A stretch of DNA of 64,000 nt from Rhizobium sp. ARZ01 (lineage in GTDB: Bacteria > Pseudomonadota > Alphaproteobacteria > Rhizobiales > Rhizobiaceae), in the NCBI RefSeq assembly GCF_014851675.1, contig NZ_JACVAE010000002.1, positions 372,001-436,000 of the forward strand, in the 5' to 3' direction. The notes under the pieces are model-generated. The model saw only the letters and a program-made list of their open reading frames with translations, did not search any database and was not told where the DNA came from. Positions 50,212 through 60,051 of this stretch are shown here, one piece after another (within the stretch, counting starts at the first letter, position 1; each line of letters opens with the position of its first letter). A program made the position numbers and the translations under genes.

Positions 50212-50874
50212 TCAGTCCCCCGAATAGCGCTCCTCGGTCCAGGGGTCGCCACGCATGTGATAACCGTTGCGCTCCCAGTAGCCCGCCTTGTCTCCCCCCA
50301 GAAATTCGATGCGGTTGACCCACTTCGCGCTCTTCCAGAAATAGAGATGCGGCACGACGACGCGAACGGGCCCGCCATGTTCGACGGTCAAGGGCTCGCC
50401 CTCCCAATGCGTGGCGAGCAGCGCATCGGTGGCCGCGAAATCCGAGAGCGGCAGATTGGTGGTGTAGCCGTCATAGCTCGACAGCAGGACATGCGTGGCC
50501 GAAGGGTTCGGCATGACGAGGTCCAGCAGGTCGTAGGTGGAGACACCCTGCCAGCGATTGTCGTAACGCGACCAGGTCGTCACACAGTGAATGTCCGTGA
50601 CCTTGTCGCTCTGGGGCAGCGCGTGGAAGGCGTGCCAGTCGAGCGAGATGGCATTCTCCACCTCGCCGCGGATGTCGAGGCGCCAGCTTTGCGGCCGGAT
50701 CACCGGCTGCTGGCCGAGATCGAGCACCGGCCAGTTCTTGACGAGGTGTTGGCCGGGCGGCAGGCGGACGGAGTCCGGTCGCGCGATCCGGCCGGTGAGG
50801 AACTTGCCTTGCTCCGCCCAGCGCCGCTTGGTCTGCGTCAGCTTGGTCTCGGGAGTCTCATTGCCATCGCTCAT
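50212..50874 (-). CDS. Sulfite-oxidase-like molybdopterin oxidoreductase
   Basis: 220 residues with the oxidoreductase molybdopterin-binding (SUOX) fold. The Mo-ligand Cys is C97 in DIHCVTTWSRYDNRW, and PVRVVVPHLYFWKSAKWV is the conserved cofactor end. No signal peptide or Tat motif, so it is probably cytoplasmic, unlike MsrP. Substrate unknown. GGAG lies seven bases before the ATG. It stands alone between pobR and pcaR; no evident metabolic link to aromatic degradation. Confidence 0.86.
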   Translation of the reverse strand: MSDGNETPETKLTQTKRRWAEQGKFLTGRIARPDSVRLPPGQHLVKNWPVLDLGQQPVIRPQSWRLDIRGEVENAISLDWHAFHALPQSDKVTDIHCVTTWSRYDNRWQGVSTYDLLDLVMPNPSATHVLLSSYDGYTTNLPLSDFAATDALLATHWEGEPLTVEHGGPVRVVVPHLYFWKSAKWVNRIEFLGGDKAGYWERNGYHMRGDPWTEERYSGD

Positions 50875-50941
50875 CTGCCGCTCCTTCCCGCTGCGCAGTA
50901 CGACTAGGGGCCGACTCCTCCGCGCGTGTCAAGCAGACGGA

Positions 50942-51697
50942 TTATTGCAGCAATGGACGGAGGGCAGATTGTACCTCACGCATCGCCGGCAGGAGGAGCG
51001 TCGTCATGTCCTCAACCGGAACCGCCCCCGCCGGCGCGCCGATGTTGAGCGCTGCCACGACGCGCCCGCGGGCGTTTTCGAGCGGGACGGCGATCGAGCG
51101 CAGCCCAATCTCGAGTTCCTGATCGATGATCGCGTAGCCCTGAGCGCGGGCGCGGGCGAGTTCCGTCATCAGTTCGTCGGGGTCCGTTATCGTATGGACC
51201 GTGTTGGCCTTCATGTCCGTAGCCATAATCAGGGCGCGCGCTTCGGCCACCGGCAAGGCGGCCAACAGCACCCGCCCCATGGATGCGCAATAGGCGGGAA
51301 GCCGCGAGCCGGGCATCAGGCTGATCGACATGACCCGCTTCTGCGCGGCGCGCGCGACATAGACGATCTCCGCTCCGTCGAGGACCGAGACGGAGGCGCT
51401 CTGGCCGACCTTTTCGGAAAGCTGATCGAGATAGGGCTGCACGAGACGCGGCAGGGGCGTGGCCGAGAGGTATGCATGACCGAGGCGAAGAATGCGCGGC
51501 GTCAGCTCAAAGAACTTGCCGTCATAGGCGGCATAGCCAAGCTCGGACAATGTGAGGAGGCAACGGCGCGCCGTCGCGCGATCCAATCCGGTGGCCTTGC
51601 CGATGTCGGTTATCGTCATTCGCGGATGATCCTCACCAAAGGCTTCGATCACCTTGAGGCCTTTGGCAAAGCCTCCGAGCAAGTCCGTTTCCCGCAT
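50942..51697 (-). CDS. pcaR: IclR-family regulator of pcaIJF
   Basis: 251 residues: N-terminal winged helix-turn-helix (about 8-65; MTITDIGKATGLDRATARRCLLTLSELGY) and an IclR effector domain (GSRLPAYCASMGRVLLAALP). PcaR activates pcaIJF with 3-oxoadipate in Pseudomonas and relatives. The start at 51697 is chosen because GGAGGAG lies six bases upstream; longer starts at 51724 and 51745 have no ribosome site and run into the operator repeat. Divergent from pcaI. Confidence 0.92.
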   Translation of the reverse strand: MRETDLLGGFAKGLKVIEAFGEDHPRMTITDIGKATGLDRATARRCLLTLSELGYAAYDGKFFELTPRILRLGHAYLSATPLPRLVQPYLDQLSEKVGQSASVSVLDGAEIVYVARAAQKRVMSISLMPGSRLPAYCASMGRVLLAALPVAEARALIMATDMKANTVHTITDPDELMTELARARAQGYAIIDQELEIGLRSIAVPLENARGRVVAALNIGAPAGAVPVEDMTTLLLPAMREVQSALRPLLQ

Positions 51698-51725
51698 GAT
51701 CTCCTCCAATTCTTCATGGTCCATT

Positions 51726-51764
51726 TTTGTGCGATATATGAACAAATGTCAATTATCGCACAAA
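51726..51764. promoter_or_regulatory. Putative PcaR operator
   Basis: TTTGTGCGATA (51726-51736) and TATCGCACAAA (51754-51764) are exact 11-base inverted repeats 17 bases apart (28 bases, about 2.7 helical turns, start to start). Located between pcaR and pcaI, a fit for a dimeric IclR-type regulator controlling both genes. Confidence 0.65.
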
Positions 51765-51907
51765 CTGTTTGACGGAGGCATTTTTCCGGCGCCTATTTTC
51801 CGCCCAGGAGACCACTCACCACGCTCCCACACCGAACCGGCAAAGGAGCACGCAGCGCGAAACGGGCTGCGCGTGGTGAGGGAGCGCAACAACGGGAAGG
51901 AGACGAC

Positions 51908-52765
51908 ATGGCGAAGATCACATCGCTGGCGGAGGCGATCACCGAGAACGTGAAGGACGGCGACACCATCTCGATGGAGGGCTTCACCCACCTCATTCCC
52001 TATGCGGCGGCACACGAGATCATCCGGCAGGGCAAGAAGGACCTCTTCCTGATCCGCATGACGCCGGACCTGATCTACGACCAGTTGATCGGCGTCGGTG
52101 CTGCGCGCGGCATGAAGTTTTCCTGGGGCGGCAATCCCGGTGTCGGCTCGCTTCACCGGTTCCGCGACGCGGTCGAAAACCAGTGGCCGCGGCCGCTGGA
52201 GATCGAGGAGCATTCGCACGCGGCCATGGCCAATGCCTACGAGGCAGGCGCTGCGAACCTGCCGTTTGCGACCTTCCGCGGCTATATCGGCGCCGACCTG
52301 CCGAAGGTGAACCCGAACATCAGGTCCGTCACCTGCCCGTTTACCGGCGAGGTGCTTGCCGCCGTCCCCGCAATCCGCCCGGACGTTACGATCATCCATG
52401 CGCTGAAGGCGGACCGGAAAGGCAACGTGCTGCTCGAGGGCATTGTCGGCGTGCAGAAGGAGGCGGTGCTCGCCGCCAAGCGTTCTATCGTCACGGTGGA
52501 AGAGATCGTCGACGACCTGAACCCGCCCTCCCCCAACTCGGTCGTTCTGCCGACCTGGACGATCACGGCGGTCTGTGAAGTGCCGGGCGGCGCCTTCCCC
52601 GCTTACGCGCATGGCTACTATCCCCGTTCGAACGCCTTCTACATCGCCTGGGACGAGATCGCCCGCGACCGCGACACTTTCAGGGCATGGATCGAGGAGA
52701 ACGTGATGAAGGCGACACCGGCAGACTTCGCCAAGCATGCGAAGAAGCCGGGCAAGGTGGCGTAA
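51908..52765 (+). CDS. pcaI: 3-Oxoadipate CoA-transferase subunit A
   Basis: 285 residues of CoA-transferase family I, alpha subunit. It moves CoA from succinyl-CoA to 3-oxoadipate together with PcaJ. Recognisable: MEGFTHLIPYAAAHEIIRQGKKDLFLI near the N-terminus and VTIIHALKADRKGN. GGAG lies seven bases before the ATG. First gene of pcaIJF, 12 bases before pcaJ. The length fits the rhizobial group rather than the about 230-residue Pseudomonas PcaI. Confidence 0.93.
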   Translation: MAKITSLAEAITENVKDGDTISMEGFTHLIPYAAAHEIIRQGKKDLFLIRMTPDLIYDQLIGVGAARGMKFSWGGNPGVGSLHRFRDAVENQWPRPLEIEEHSHAAMANAYEAGAANLPFATFRGYIGADLPKVNPNIRSVTCPFTGEVLAAVPAIRPDVTIIHALKADRKGNVLLEGIVGVQKEAVLAAKRSIVTVEEIVDDLNPPSPNSVVLPTWTITAVCEVPGGAFPAYAHGYYPRSNAFYIAWDEIARDRDTFRAWIEENVMKATPADFAKHAKKPGKVA

Positions 52766-52777
52766 GGAGCAATGACG

Positions 52778-53566
52778 ATGAGCAGCGATTTCACCCCCAC
52801 CGAAATGATGACCATCGCCGCGGCCCGGGCGCTGACCAACGACGACGTCTGCTTCGTCGGCATCGGCGCACCGTCCGCAGCCTGCAATGTCGCGCGCCTG
52901 ACACATGCGCCGGACATTACGCTAATCTATGAGAGCGGCACCGTCGGCACGAAGCCGGATGTGCTGCCGCTTTCGATCGGCGACGGCGAACTCTGCGATA
53001 CCGCGCTCTTCACAGTGCCGGTGCCGGAGATGTTCCGCTACTGGTTGCAGGGCGGGCGCATCACCACGGGTTTCCTCGGCGGCGCGCAGATCGACCGCTT
53101 CGCCAACCTCAACACCACCGTCGTCGGTTCATACGACAAGCCCAAAGTTCGTCTGCCGGGTGGCGGCGGCGCGCCGGAGATCGCCTCGAACTGCGGCCGC
53201 ATCTTCATCACCATGGCGCTCTCCAAGCGCGGCTTCGTCGACAAGCTGCCCTTCATCACCTCGATGGGCCATGGCGAAGGCGGCGACCACCGCGAGCGGC
53301 TAGGCCTCAAAACGGCGGGGCCGACGCAGGTCATCACTGATCTGTGCATCCTCGAGCCAGATCCGCAGACGAAGGAACTCACCGTCACGTCGATCCACAG
53401 GGGTGTCTCCCGCGAGCAGATCGTCGAGAATTGCGGTTGGCCGATCAAATTCGCCGACAACGTCGCCGAAACGCCGGTTCCGACCGAAACCGAACTTACC
53501 GTGCTGCGCGACATCAATGCGCGGACAAAGAAGGCCCATTCGAGCGAAGGCAAAGAGGCTGCCTGA
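52778..53566 (+). CDS. pcaJ: 3-Oxoadipate CoA-transferase subunit B
   Basis: 262 residues, CoA-transferase beta subunit. The catalytic glutamate that forms the CoA thioester is E52 in LIYESGTVG. FLGGAQIDRFANLNTT and GGGGAPEIASNC are typical of the family. ATG 52778 lies eight bases after AAGGAG; ATG 52772 lies only two bases after it, so the shorter start is preferred. Works as a complex with PcaI; pcaF begins one base after its stop. Confidence 0.93.
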   Translation: MSSDFTPTEMMTIAAARALTNDDVCFVGIGAPSAACNVARLTHAPDITLIYESGTVGTKPDVLPLSIGDGELCDTALFTVPVPEMFRYWLQGGRITTGFLGGAQIDRFANLNTTVVGSYDKPKVRLPGGGGAPEIASNCGRIFITMALSKRGFVDKLPFITSMGHGEGGDHRERLGLKTAGPTQVITDLCILEPDPQTKELTVTSIHRGVSREQIVENCGWPIKFADNVAETPVPTETELTVLRDINARTKKAHSSEGKEAA

Positions 53567-53567
53567 C

Positions 53568-54773
53568 ATGACCGAAGCCTATATCTGCGACTACATCCGC
53601 ACCCCCATCGGCCGCTTCGGCGGCTCGCTCTCCTCGGTTCGGGCCGACGATCTCGGTGCAATTCCGCTGAAGGCGCTGATGGAACGCAATAGCTCGGTCG
53701 ACTGGGACGCGGTTGATGACGTGATCTTCGGCTGCGCCAACCAGGCGGGCGAGGACAACCGCAACGTCGCGCGCATGTCCTCGCTGCTCGCCGGGCTACC
53801 GGTCAGCGTACCCGGGACCACGATCAACCGGCTCTGTGGTTCGGGCATGGACGCGATCATTGCGGCGGCCCGCGCCATCAAGGCCGGCGAGACCGAACTT
53901 ATGATCGCCGGCGGCGTCGAGAGCATGAGCCGCGCCCCCTTCGTCATGCCGAAGGCCGACGCCGCGTTTTCCCGCAATGCCGAGATCTACGACACGACGA
54001 TCGGCTGGCGCTTCGTCAACCCGCTGATGCAGAAGCAGTACGGCGTCGATTCCATGCCGGAAACCGGCGAGAACGTCGCGGAAGACTTCAAGGTCAGCCG
54101 CCAGGACCAGGATGCGTTCGCGCTGCGCAGCCAGGCAAAGGCCGCTGCGGCCCAGGCGAATGGCCGGTTGGCGAAGGAAATCACTGTGGTGACGATCCCC
54201 CAGCGCAAGGGCGATCCGGTCTTGGTCGAGCGGGATGAGCACCCGCGCGCAACCACCATGGAGGCGCTTGCAAAGCTCGGCACGCCCTTCAGGAAGGAAG
54301 GCGGGACCGTGACGGCGGGGAATGCCTCGGGCGTCAACGACGGGGCGGCCGCACTCATCATTGCTTCGGAAGCAGCCGCGAAGAAGCATGGCCTGAGCCC
54401 GATCGTCCGCATCCTCGGCGGGGCGACCGCCGGCGTTCCGCCACGCATCATGGGCATCGGCCCGGCACCGGCCTCGCGGAAGCTGATGGCGCGGCTTGGC
54501 CTGACGCAGGACCAGTTCGACGTGATCGAGCTGAACGAGGCCTTCGCCAGCCAGGGTCTGGCGACGCTGCGCCAGCTCGACATTGCCGATGACGACGCCC
54601 GCGTGAACCGCAACGGCGGCGCCATCGCGCTTGGTCACCCGCTCGGCATGTCTGGCGCGCGCATCACCGGAACGGCCGCTCTGGAGCTGCAACTAACCGG
54701 TGGCAAGCGGTCGCTCTCTACCATGTGCATCGGTGTCGGCCAGGGCATCGCGATCGCACTGGAGCGCGTTTGA
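53568..54773 (+). CDS. pcaF: 3-Oxoadipyl-CoA thiolase
   Basis: 401-residue thiolase. It cleaves 3-oxoadipyl-CoA with CoA to succinyl-CoA and acetyl-CoA, the end of the pathway. Acyl-accepting C90 in NRLCGSGMD, the NEAFA motif (about 320), GHPLGMSGAR (catalytic His near 357) and the second Cys in MCIGVGQG (about 387) are all intact. The ATG lies one base after the pcaJ stop. PaaJ-like thiolases share the fold; operon position makes PcaF the best call. Confidence 0.95.
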   Translation: MTEAYICDYIRTPIGRFGGSLSSVRADDLGAIPLKALMERNSSVDWDAVDDVIFGCANQAGEDNRNVARMSSLLAGLPVSVPGTTINRLCGSGMDAIIAAARAIKAGETELMIAGGVESMSRAPFVMPKADAAFSRNAEIYDTTIGWRFVNPLMQKQYGVDSMPETGENVAEDFKVSRQDQDAFALRSQAKAAAAQANGRLAKEITVVTIPQRKGDPVLVERDEHPRATTMEALAKLGTPFRKEGGTVTAGNASGVNDGAAALIIASEAAAKKHGLSPIVRILGGATAGVPPRIMGIGPAPASRKLMARLGLTQDQFDVIELNEAFASQGLATLRQLDIADDDARVNRNGGAIALGHPLGMSGARITGTAALELQLTGGKRSLSTMCIGVGQGIAIALERV

Positions 54774-54832
54774 GACTGTAGCGGCGTCCGTGCCTCGGCG
54801 CCTTCACTTCCATCGCTTGTGGGAAGGGGACA

Positions 54833-55741
54833 CTACGTGTCCTGCATCCGCGCATCGACCTCGACGGCATCCGGGATCGACGGCTGGGCGCCGCGCTTCA
54901 GGCAGGCGAGCGAGCCGGCGATCGCAGCGCGCCGGAGGCAATCGGCAAACGGCAGGCCCGCATCGAGCGAGGCGGCCAGGTAGCCGCAGAAGCTGTCACC
55001 GGCGCCAACCGTGTCGACCGGCTCGATCTTCAGGCCCGGGGCACGAAAAACATTGCCCTTGCGGATCGCGATGACGCCGTCCGCGCCGAGGGTGACGATG
55101 ATCGTCTGCCCGGTCTGATCGTGGATCGAGCGCATTTCTGCCTCCCGCTCCGCATCGGAAAGGCCGGACTTGCCGGCGAACAGCTCGAACTCGATCTCGT
55201 TGGTCACGACGATATCCGCCTTGGCGCCGAGCCTGCGGGCATCCGCCGTCATCGGTGCGAGGTTGATGACGGACGTCACCCGCCGCGCCTTGGCCGCGTC
55301 CAACGCCATCTCGACAGCCTCTGGCGGCACTTCGAGCTGCAGCACCAGGATATCGCCGGCCGACATCTGCGACACCGCCGCCTTGGCATCTGCCGCAGTG
55401 ACATCGCCATTTGCACCGGCGACGACAACGATGACATTTTCACCATCGTCGGCAACAAGGATATGGGCCGTGCCGGTCGGCTCGTCCGCGACCTTGACGA
55501 GATCGAGATTCACTGCGGACTGGGTCAACAGCACCAGCGACTCGGCGGCAAATGCATCGCCGCCGACGGCACCCGCCATGCGCACGAGCGAGCCCGCCCG
55601 CCGTGCCGCAAGCGCCTGGTTTGCGCCCTTGCCGCCAGCCGCCGTGGTAAAACTGTGTCCCGGCACCGTTTCGCTGGGATTTGGCAGGCGTTCGGTCGTG
55701 GCGATGAGATCCATGTTGATGGATCCGAAGACGGTGATCAT
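54833..55741 (-). CDS. rbsK: Ribokinase
   Basis: 302-residue PfkB-family sugar kinase. N-terminal GSINMDLIATTERLP, the substrate-binding AGGKGANQALAA (about 35-46), NEIEFELF and the C-terminal catalytic DTVGAGDSF with base D249 are standard for RbsK, which phosphorylates ribose at O5. It has no rbs transporter genes nearby. A related pentose or nucleoside kinase function cannot be excluded. Convergent with pcaF with a 59-base gap. Confidence 0.87.
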   Translation of the reverse strand: MITVFGSINMDLIATTERLPNPSETVPGHSFTTAAGGKGANQALAARRAGSLVRMAGAVGGDAFAAESLVLLTQSAVNLDLVKVADEPTGTAHILVADDGENVIVVVAGANGDVTAADAKAAVSQMSAGDILVLQLEVPPEAVEMALDAAKARRVTSVINLAPMTADARRLGAKADIVVTNEIEFELFAGKSGLSDAEREAEMRSIHDQTGQTIIVTLGADGVIAIRKGNVFRAPGLKIEPVDTVGAGDSFCGYLAASLDAGLPFADCLRRAAIAGSLACLKRGAQPSIPDAVEVDARMQDT

Positions 55742-55788
55742 GGGGTTGCGTTCCTCCGGTATGCCTTAGCGGACACTGCCCGAGTGGA

Positions 55789-57006
55789 TCAGTCCTCGTC
55801 AACCACTCTCAGATTCAATTGGCCGGTGCGGCTTTCGACCGCACGCTCCACTGGCGCGGAAGCGGGCATTGCCTGCGATGTAGTCGTCATCGCCTCGAAC
55901 TCCATTTCGCCGATCCGCGCGCCGCGCCGGGCAAGCTTGTCCGTCGAGGTCAGGATCTGGTCCACGTCCTTCTGCGCCGAGGTGAAGTGACCGTGCAGCT
56001 TGCGAACCCTATCGTCGAGACGCCCAAGATCGTCCATCAGACGGATCACCTCGCCCTGGATGACGTGCGCCTGCTCGCGCATGCGCTGGTCCTTCAGCAA
56101 CGCCTGCAGCACCTGAATCGACAAAAGCAGGAGCGACGGCGAGACGATGACGATGCGGGCGCGATGCGCACGCTGAACGATGGCCTCGAAGCTCTCGTGG
56201 ATGGCGGCGAAAATCGATTCCGAAGGGACGAAGAGAAATGCGGTGTCCTGCGTTTCGCCCGGCTGCAGGTATTTTTCGGAGATATCGCGGATGTGGACTT
56301 CCATGTCCCGCCGGAACTGCTGGCCCGCGACCTTCGAGGCTTCCGCATTCGCAGCCGCACCCATGGCGTTCCAGGCCTCCAGCGGAAACTTCGCATCGAT
56401 GACGAGCGGCGGCTGGCCGTTCGGCATGCGGATGATGCAGTCCGGGCGGACGCCGTTTGGAAGCTGCGCCTGGAACTGGTAGGCGCCGATCGGCAGGCCA
56501 TCGGCCACGATCGTCTCCATCCGCGCCTGACCGAAGGCGCCGCGGGTCTGCTTGTTCGCCAGGATCGCCTGCAGGCCGACCACGTCCTTGGCCAGCGACT
56601 GGATGTTCGTCTGCGCCGTATCGATCACCGCGAGCCGCTCCTGCAGCCGGCGAAGGTTCTCGTGCGTGGCGCGTGTCTGTTCGCTGATCGACTGACCGAG
56701 GCGCTGCGTCAACCCGTCCAGGCGCTGGTTGATCGCCTGGTTCGTCTCGGCCTGGCGCGCCCCGAATACCTCCGCCATCGCAGCGATACGGCCCTGCATC
56801 TCGTTCTGCGCCCGCAGGAGTTCGGCAAGACGCAACTCCGCGGCCGCCGCCGCCTCGCGCTGGCGGCTTCCGGTGCGACGGGCAAGGACGATCCAGCCGG
56901 CCGCAACCAGTACGGCGAACATGCAGGCCAACTGCAGCGCCGGATCGCGGGCGACCGCATCGAAAAGCCGAATCAACGCGTTCTGGAGGGCTGGTTCTGG
57001 ATTCAT
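55789..57006 (-). CDS. rmuC: RmuC-family DNA recombination limiting protein
   Basis: 405 residues. One N-terminal membrane span (about 24-42), a long coiled coil (about 50-150), and the nuclease-like RmuC domain with RMETIVADGLP...YQFQAQLPNGVRPDCIIRMPNGQPPLVIDAKFPLEAW: the D...DAK metal-site pattern. RmuC limits recombination at short inverted repeats; its biochemistry is poorly known. Single gene between rbsK and def, divergent from def. Confidence 0.92.
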   Translation of the reverse strand: MNPEPALQNALIRLFDAVARDPALQLACMFAVLVAAGWIVLARRTGSRQREAAAAAELRLAELLRAQNEMQGRIAAMAEVFGARQAETNQAINQRLDGLTQRLGQSISEQTRATHENLRRLQERLAVIDTAQTNIQSLAKDVVGLQAILANKQTRGAFGQARMETIVADGLPIGAYQFQAQLPNGVRPDCIIRMPNGQPPLVIDAKFPLEAWNAMGAAANAEASKVAGQQFRRDMEVHIRDISEKYLQPGETQDTAFLFVPSESIFAAIHESFEAIVQRAHRARIVIVSPSLLLLSIQVLQALLKDQRMREQAHVIQGEVIRLMDDLGRLDDRVRKLHGHFTSAQKDVDQILTSTDKLARRGARIGEMEFEAMTTTSQAMPASAPVERAVESRTGQLNLRVVDED

Positions 57007-57147
57007 GGGGCAAACATAGCATCATTTGCACGCGAAGATAGATCATAACGTGAACAAACCACGCCGAGCGTCCGACGGACTTCCCTGGGATTTGCGATGA
57101 AGCGCAAGACGATTGAAAGCCGGCCGGCAAACCGCTAAGTGAGGCCC

Positions 57148-57672
57148 ATGACGATCAAACCGCTGATTATTCTCCCCGATCCCACCCTTCGCCAGGTCTC
57201 CGCGCCGTTGGAGAGCGTCAACGACGAGGCGCGACGCCTCGCCGACGACATGCTGGAGACGATGTACGACGCGCCCGGCATCGGGCTTGCGGCGATCCAG
57301 ATCGGTGTGGCGCGCCGCATGCTGGTGCTGGACGTGTCGAAGGAAGGCGAGGACAAGACGCCGCTGGTCTTTATCAACCCCGAAATCGTCAAGGCCTCGG
57401 ACGCGCGCTCGGTCTACGAGGAAGGGTGCCTTTCGATCCCGGACTACTATGCCGAAGTCGAGCGGCCGGCCGAGATCACGGTTCGCTATATCGACCGCGA
57501 CGGCAAGGAGCAGACAATCGAGGCCGACGGGCTGCTCGCCACCTGCCTGCAGCACGAGATCGACCACCTGAACGGCGTCCTCTTCATCGACCATATTTCC
57601 AAGCTCAAGCGTGACATGGTGATCCGCAAGTTCACCAAGGCTGCAAAGACGCGCGGCGCCAAGGCGATCTGA
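57148..57672 (+). CDS. def: Peptide deformylase
   Basis: 174-residue metalloenzyme that removes the formyl group from nascent proteins. The three family motifs are present: [10 protein letters not shown] (about 46-55), EEGCLSIP (about 91-98, Cys metal ligand) and QHEIDHLNG (about 134-142, HExxH). GAGG is just upstream of the ATG; the GTG at 57139 would add three residues. Followed by fmt after 94 bases, the classical def-fmt pair. Confidence 0.96.
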   Translation: MTIKPLIILPDPTLRQVSAPLESVNDEARRLADDMLETMYDAPGIGLAAIQIGVARRMLVLDVSKEGEDKTPLVFINPEIVKASDARSVYEEGCLSIPDYYAEVERPAEITVRYIDRDGKEQTIEADGLLATCLQHEIDHLNGVLFIDHISKLKRDMVIRKFTKAAKTRGAKAI

Positions 57673-57766
57673 CCGCTCTCGCAACGCCTTGCAGCACGCA
57701 AGGGCTTGATTGACGCGCGCAAACCCGATTGAACGGACCCCCTAGCTTAGACGGGAGCAATGCCGC

Positions 57767-58705
57767 ATGGCGCTTCGCATCATCTTTATGGGTACGCCGG
57801 AGTTTTCGGTACCGACGCTGACGGCGCTTGCCGAGGCCGGACATACGATCGTCGCCGCCTATTCGCAGCCGCCGCGCCCCGGCGGACGGCGCGGCCTGGA
57901 ATTGCAGAAGTCACCGGTGCACCAGGCGGCCGAGCGACTGGGGATCCCGGTGTTCACGCCGCTGAACTTCAAGGAGGAGGAGGATCGGACCGCCTTTCGC
58001 GCGCTGGATGCCGATGTCGCCGTCGTCGTCGCTTACGGCCTTCTGCTGCCCGAAGCGATCCTCACCGGCACGCGGCTTGGCTGCTACAACGGCCACGCGT
58101 CGCTTTTGCCGCGCTGGCGGGGCGCTGCGCCGATCCAGCGCGCAATCATGGCCGGGGACGCGGAGACCGGCATGATGGTGATGAAGATGGACAAGGGACT
58201 GGACACCGGTCCGGTGGCGCTGACAAAGCGCGTGGCGATCGGCCCCGACATGACGGGCGGCGAACTGCACGACGCGCTGATGCTGACCGGCGGCGGGCTG
58301 ATGGTGGAAGCGATGGCGCGCCTCGAGGCGGGCGACCTGCCGCTGACATCGCAGGCCGAGGATGGCGTCCTCTACGCCGCAAAGATCGACAAGGCGGAAA
58401 CCCGCATCGACTTCACCCGCCCGGCGTCGGAGGTGCACAACCACATCCGCGCGCTTGCGCCCTTCCCTGGTGCCTGGTTCGAATTGCCGGTTGCCGGAAA
58501 GGCGGAACGGGTCAAGGTACTGGGTTCCAGCCTTGCGGCGGGATCAGGAGGGCCGGGAATGGTGCTTGACTCCGACGGGCTCGTCGTCGCCTGCGGTGAC
58601 GGCGCCGTCTCGCTGACGCGGATGCAGAAGGCCGGCGGCAAGCAGCTCGATGTGTCGGACTTCCTGCGCGGCACACCCGTCACTGCCGGAACGGTGCTGT
58701 CCTGA
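57767..58705 (+). CDS. fmt: Methionyl-tRNA formyltransferase
   Basis: 312 residues. Transfers a formyl group to initiator Met-tRNA, the counterpart of Def. N-terminal [15 protein letters not shown], the folate-binding and catalytic region [15 protein letters not shown] with Asn-His-Asp set (NGHASLLP and the later D in LDTGP), and the C-terminal tRNA-binding barrel are all recognisable. The stop shares a base with the truA start (TGATG). Confidence 0.96.
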   Translation: MALRIIFMGTPEFSVPTLTALAEAGHTIVAAYSQPPRPGGRRGLELQKSPVHQAAERLGIPVFTPLNFKEEEDRTAFRALDADVAVVVAYGLLLPEAILTGTRLGCYNGHASLLPRWRGAAPIQRAIMAGDAETGMMVMKMDKGLDTGPVALTKRVAIGPDMTGGELHDALMLTGGGLMVEAMARLEAGDLPLTSQAEDGVLYAAKIDKAETRIDFTRPASEVHNHIRALAPFPGAWFELPVAGKAERVKVLGSSLAAGSGGPGMVLDSDGLVVACGDGAVSLTRMQKAGGKQLDVSDFLRGTPVTAGTVLS

Positions 58706-59448
58706 TGCCGCGCTACCGTCTGATCATCGAGTATGACGGAACGCCCTATGTCGGTTGGCAGCGGCAGGAGAACGGGCCCTCCGTACAGGGCGCGGTCGAG
58801 AAGGCCATCCTGTCGCTGACCAGCGAAGCGGTCTCGATCCGCGGCGCTGGCCGCACCGATTCCGGCGTGCACGCCATGGGGCAGGTCGCCAATGTCGATC
58901 TTACACGCGCCTGGAAGGACCATACGCTGCGCAACGCCCTGAACGCGCATCTGGCACAGAACGGCGAGCGAGTTGCCATTCTTGATGCCGCCCAGGTGGC
59001 GGACGATTTCGACGCCCGGTTCTCGGCACTGCGCCGCCACTATCTTTACCGCATCATCTCCCGCCGCGCGCCGCTGGCGCTGGAGGCCAAGCGCGCCTGG
59101 TTCGTGGCGAAGCCGCTCGATCACGCGGCGATGCATGCGGCCGCTCAGGTTCTCGTCGGCAAGCACGACTTCACCACCTTCCGCTCGGCCCACTGCCAGG
59201 CAAACAGCCCGGTGCGCACGATCGACCGGCTGGATGTGACGCGCAGCGGCGAACTGATCGAGATTCGCGCGACGGCACAGAGCTTCCTGCACAACCAGAT
59301 CCGATCCTTCGCCGGAACGCTGAAACTGGCCGGCGAAGGCAAATGGAGCGTCGACGACGTGCGCGCTGCGCTGGAAGCGCGTGACCGCAAGGCCTGCGGT
59401 CCCGTCGCGCCACCGGAGGGGCTCTATTTCATGCAGGTCGACTACTGA
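58705..59448 (+). CDS. truA: tRNA pseudouridine(38-40) synthase
   Basis: 247 residues. Makes pseudouridine at positions 38-40 of the tRNA anticodon arm. The catalytic Asp is in [15 protein letters not shown] (about residues 48-62), followed by RRHYLYRI and [13 protein letters not shown]. Translationally coupled to fmt; ends six bases before the convergent membrane-protein gene. Confidence 0.96.
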   Translation: MPRYRLIIEYDGTPYVGWQRQENGPSVQGAVEKAILSLTSEAVSIRGAGRTDSGVHAMGQVANVDLTRAWKDHTLRNALNAHLAQNGERVAILDAAQVADDFDARFSALRRHYLYRIISRRAPLALEAKRAWFVAKPLDHAAMHAAAQVLVGKHDFTTFRSAHCQANSPVRTIDRLDVTRSGELIEIRATAQSFLHNQIRSFAGTLKLAGEGKWSVDDVRAALEARDRKACGPVAPPEGLYFMQVDY

Positions 59449-59454
59449 GCGCAG

Positions 59455-60051
59455 TCAATTCGGCAAAGTGCCCAACGCCACCTGCAGGCCCTGCCCCACC
59501 AGAAGCGGCGGCAGCACGAAGAGGGCCGTGAGTGTGGCCGCAAGCAACGTCTGCTTGCCAAGGCACATCAACAGAAGCCGATACTGCAGAACGATGCTGG
59601 CGCCAAAGACAGCGTAGAGCAGCAATCCCGAGAAGGCGGAGAAGGCTGGCACCACAAGCGCGAGCGCGAAGGGGATGGCTGTCGCATAGGCGAACGGGAC
59701 GGCGATCCAGTTGCTTGCAATCACGATGGTCGCCAGATGCTGGGCGTAACCGAGCGGCCGGGCGAGCAACGCCAACAGCGCCAACGGCAGAATCCAGCCG
59801 ACCACATCGATCACGAACAGCTTCAGGATGAAATCGAGGCCTGCGGTTGTGCCTTCCGGCATGCGGCCGATGAAGTAAAGGCGCCAGGATGCCCAGATGA
59901 CGGCGAGCGCCGGCAGGCTCCAGACGAAGGCCCAGAAGGAGCGGACAAGCCCGCGCCAGCTCAGATCGAGCCAGCGAAACCCGTCCGGCCTTTGCCGAAC
60001 GAGCTGCCAGATGCCGGTCAGGTAGTGCAGGACCTCGTCAAGCGCCGGCAT
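59455..60051 (-). CDS. Unknown membrane protein downstream of dapE
   Basis: 198 residues with about five or six membrane spans (for example LPALAVIWASWRLYFI, FVIDVVGWILPLALLALLA, VPAFSAFSGLLLYAVFG, LLAATLTALFVLPPLLVGQ). I do not recognise a functional family; a Yip1-like arrangement is possible. Start ATG 60051 overlaps the dapE stop by 14 bases; ATG 60069 is also open. Position after dapE is seen in other rhizobia as I recall. Confidence 0.7.
   Translation of the reverse strand: MPALDEVLHYLTGIWQLVRQRPDGFRWLDLSWRGLVRSFWAFVWSLPALAVIWASWRLYFIGRMPEGTTAGLDFILKLFVIDVVGWILPLALLALLARPLGYAQHLATIVIASNWIAVPFAYATAIPFALALVVPAFSAFSGLLLYAVFGASIVLQYRLLLMCLGKQTLLAATLTALFVLPPLLVGQGLQVALGTLPN

Noticed and set aside
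51698..51745. Longer pcaR starts at 51745 or 51724
   Set aside because: Neither has a ribosome site and the longer one overlaps the operator repeat; ATG 51697 has GGAGGAG in front.
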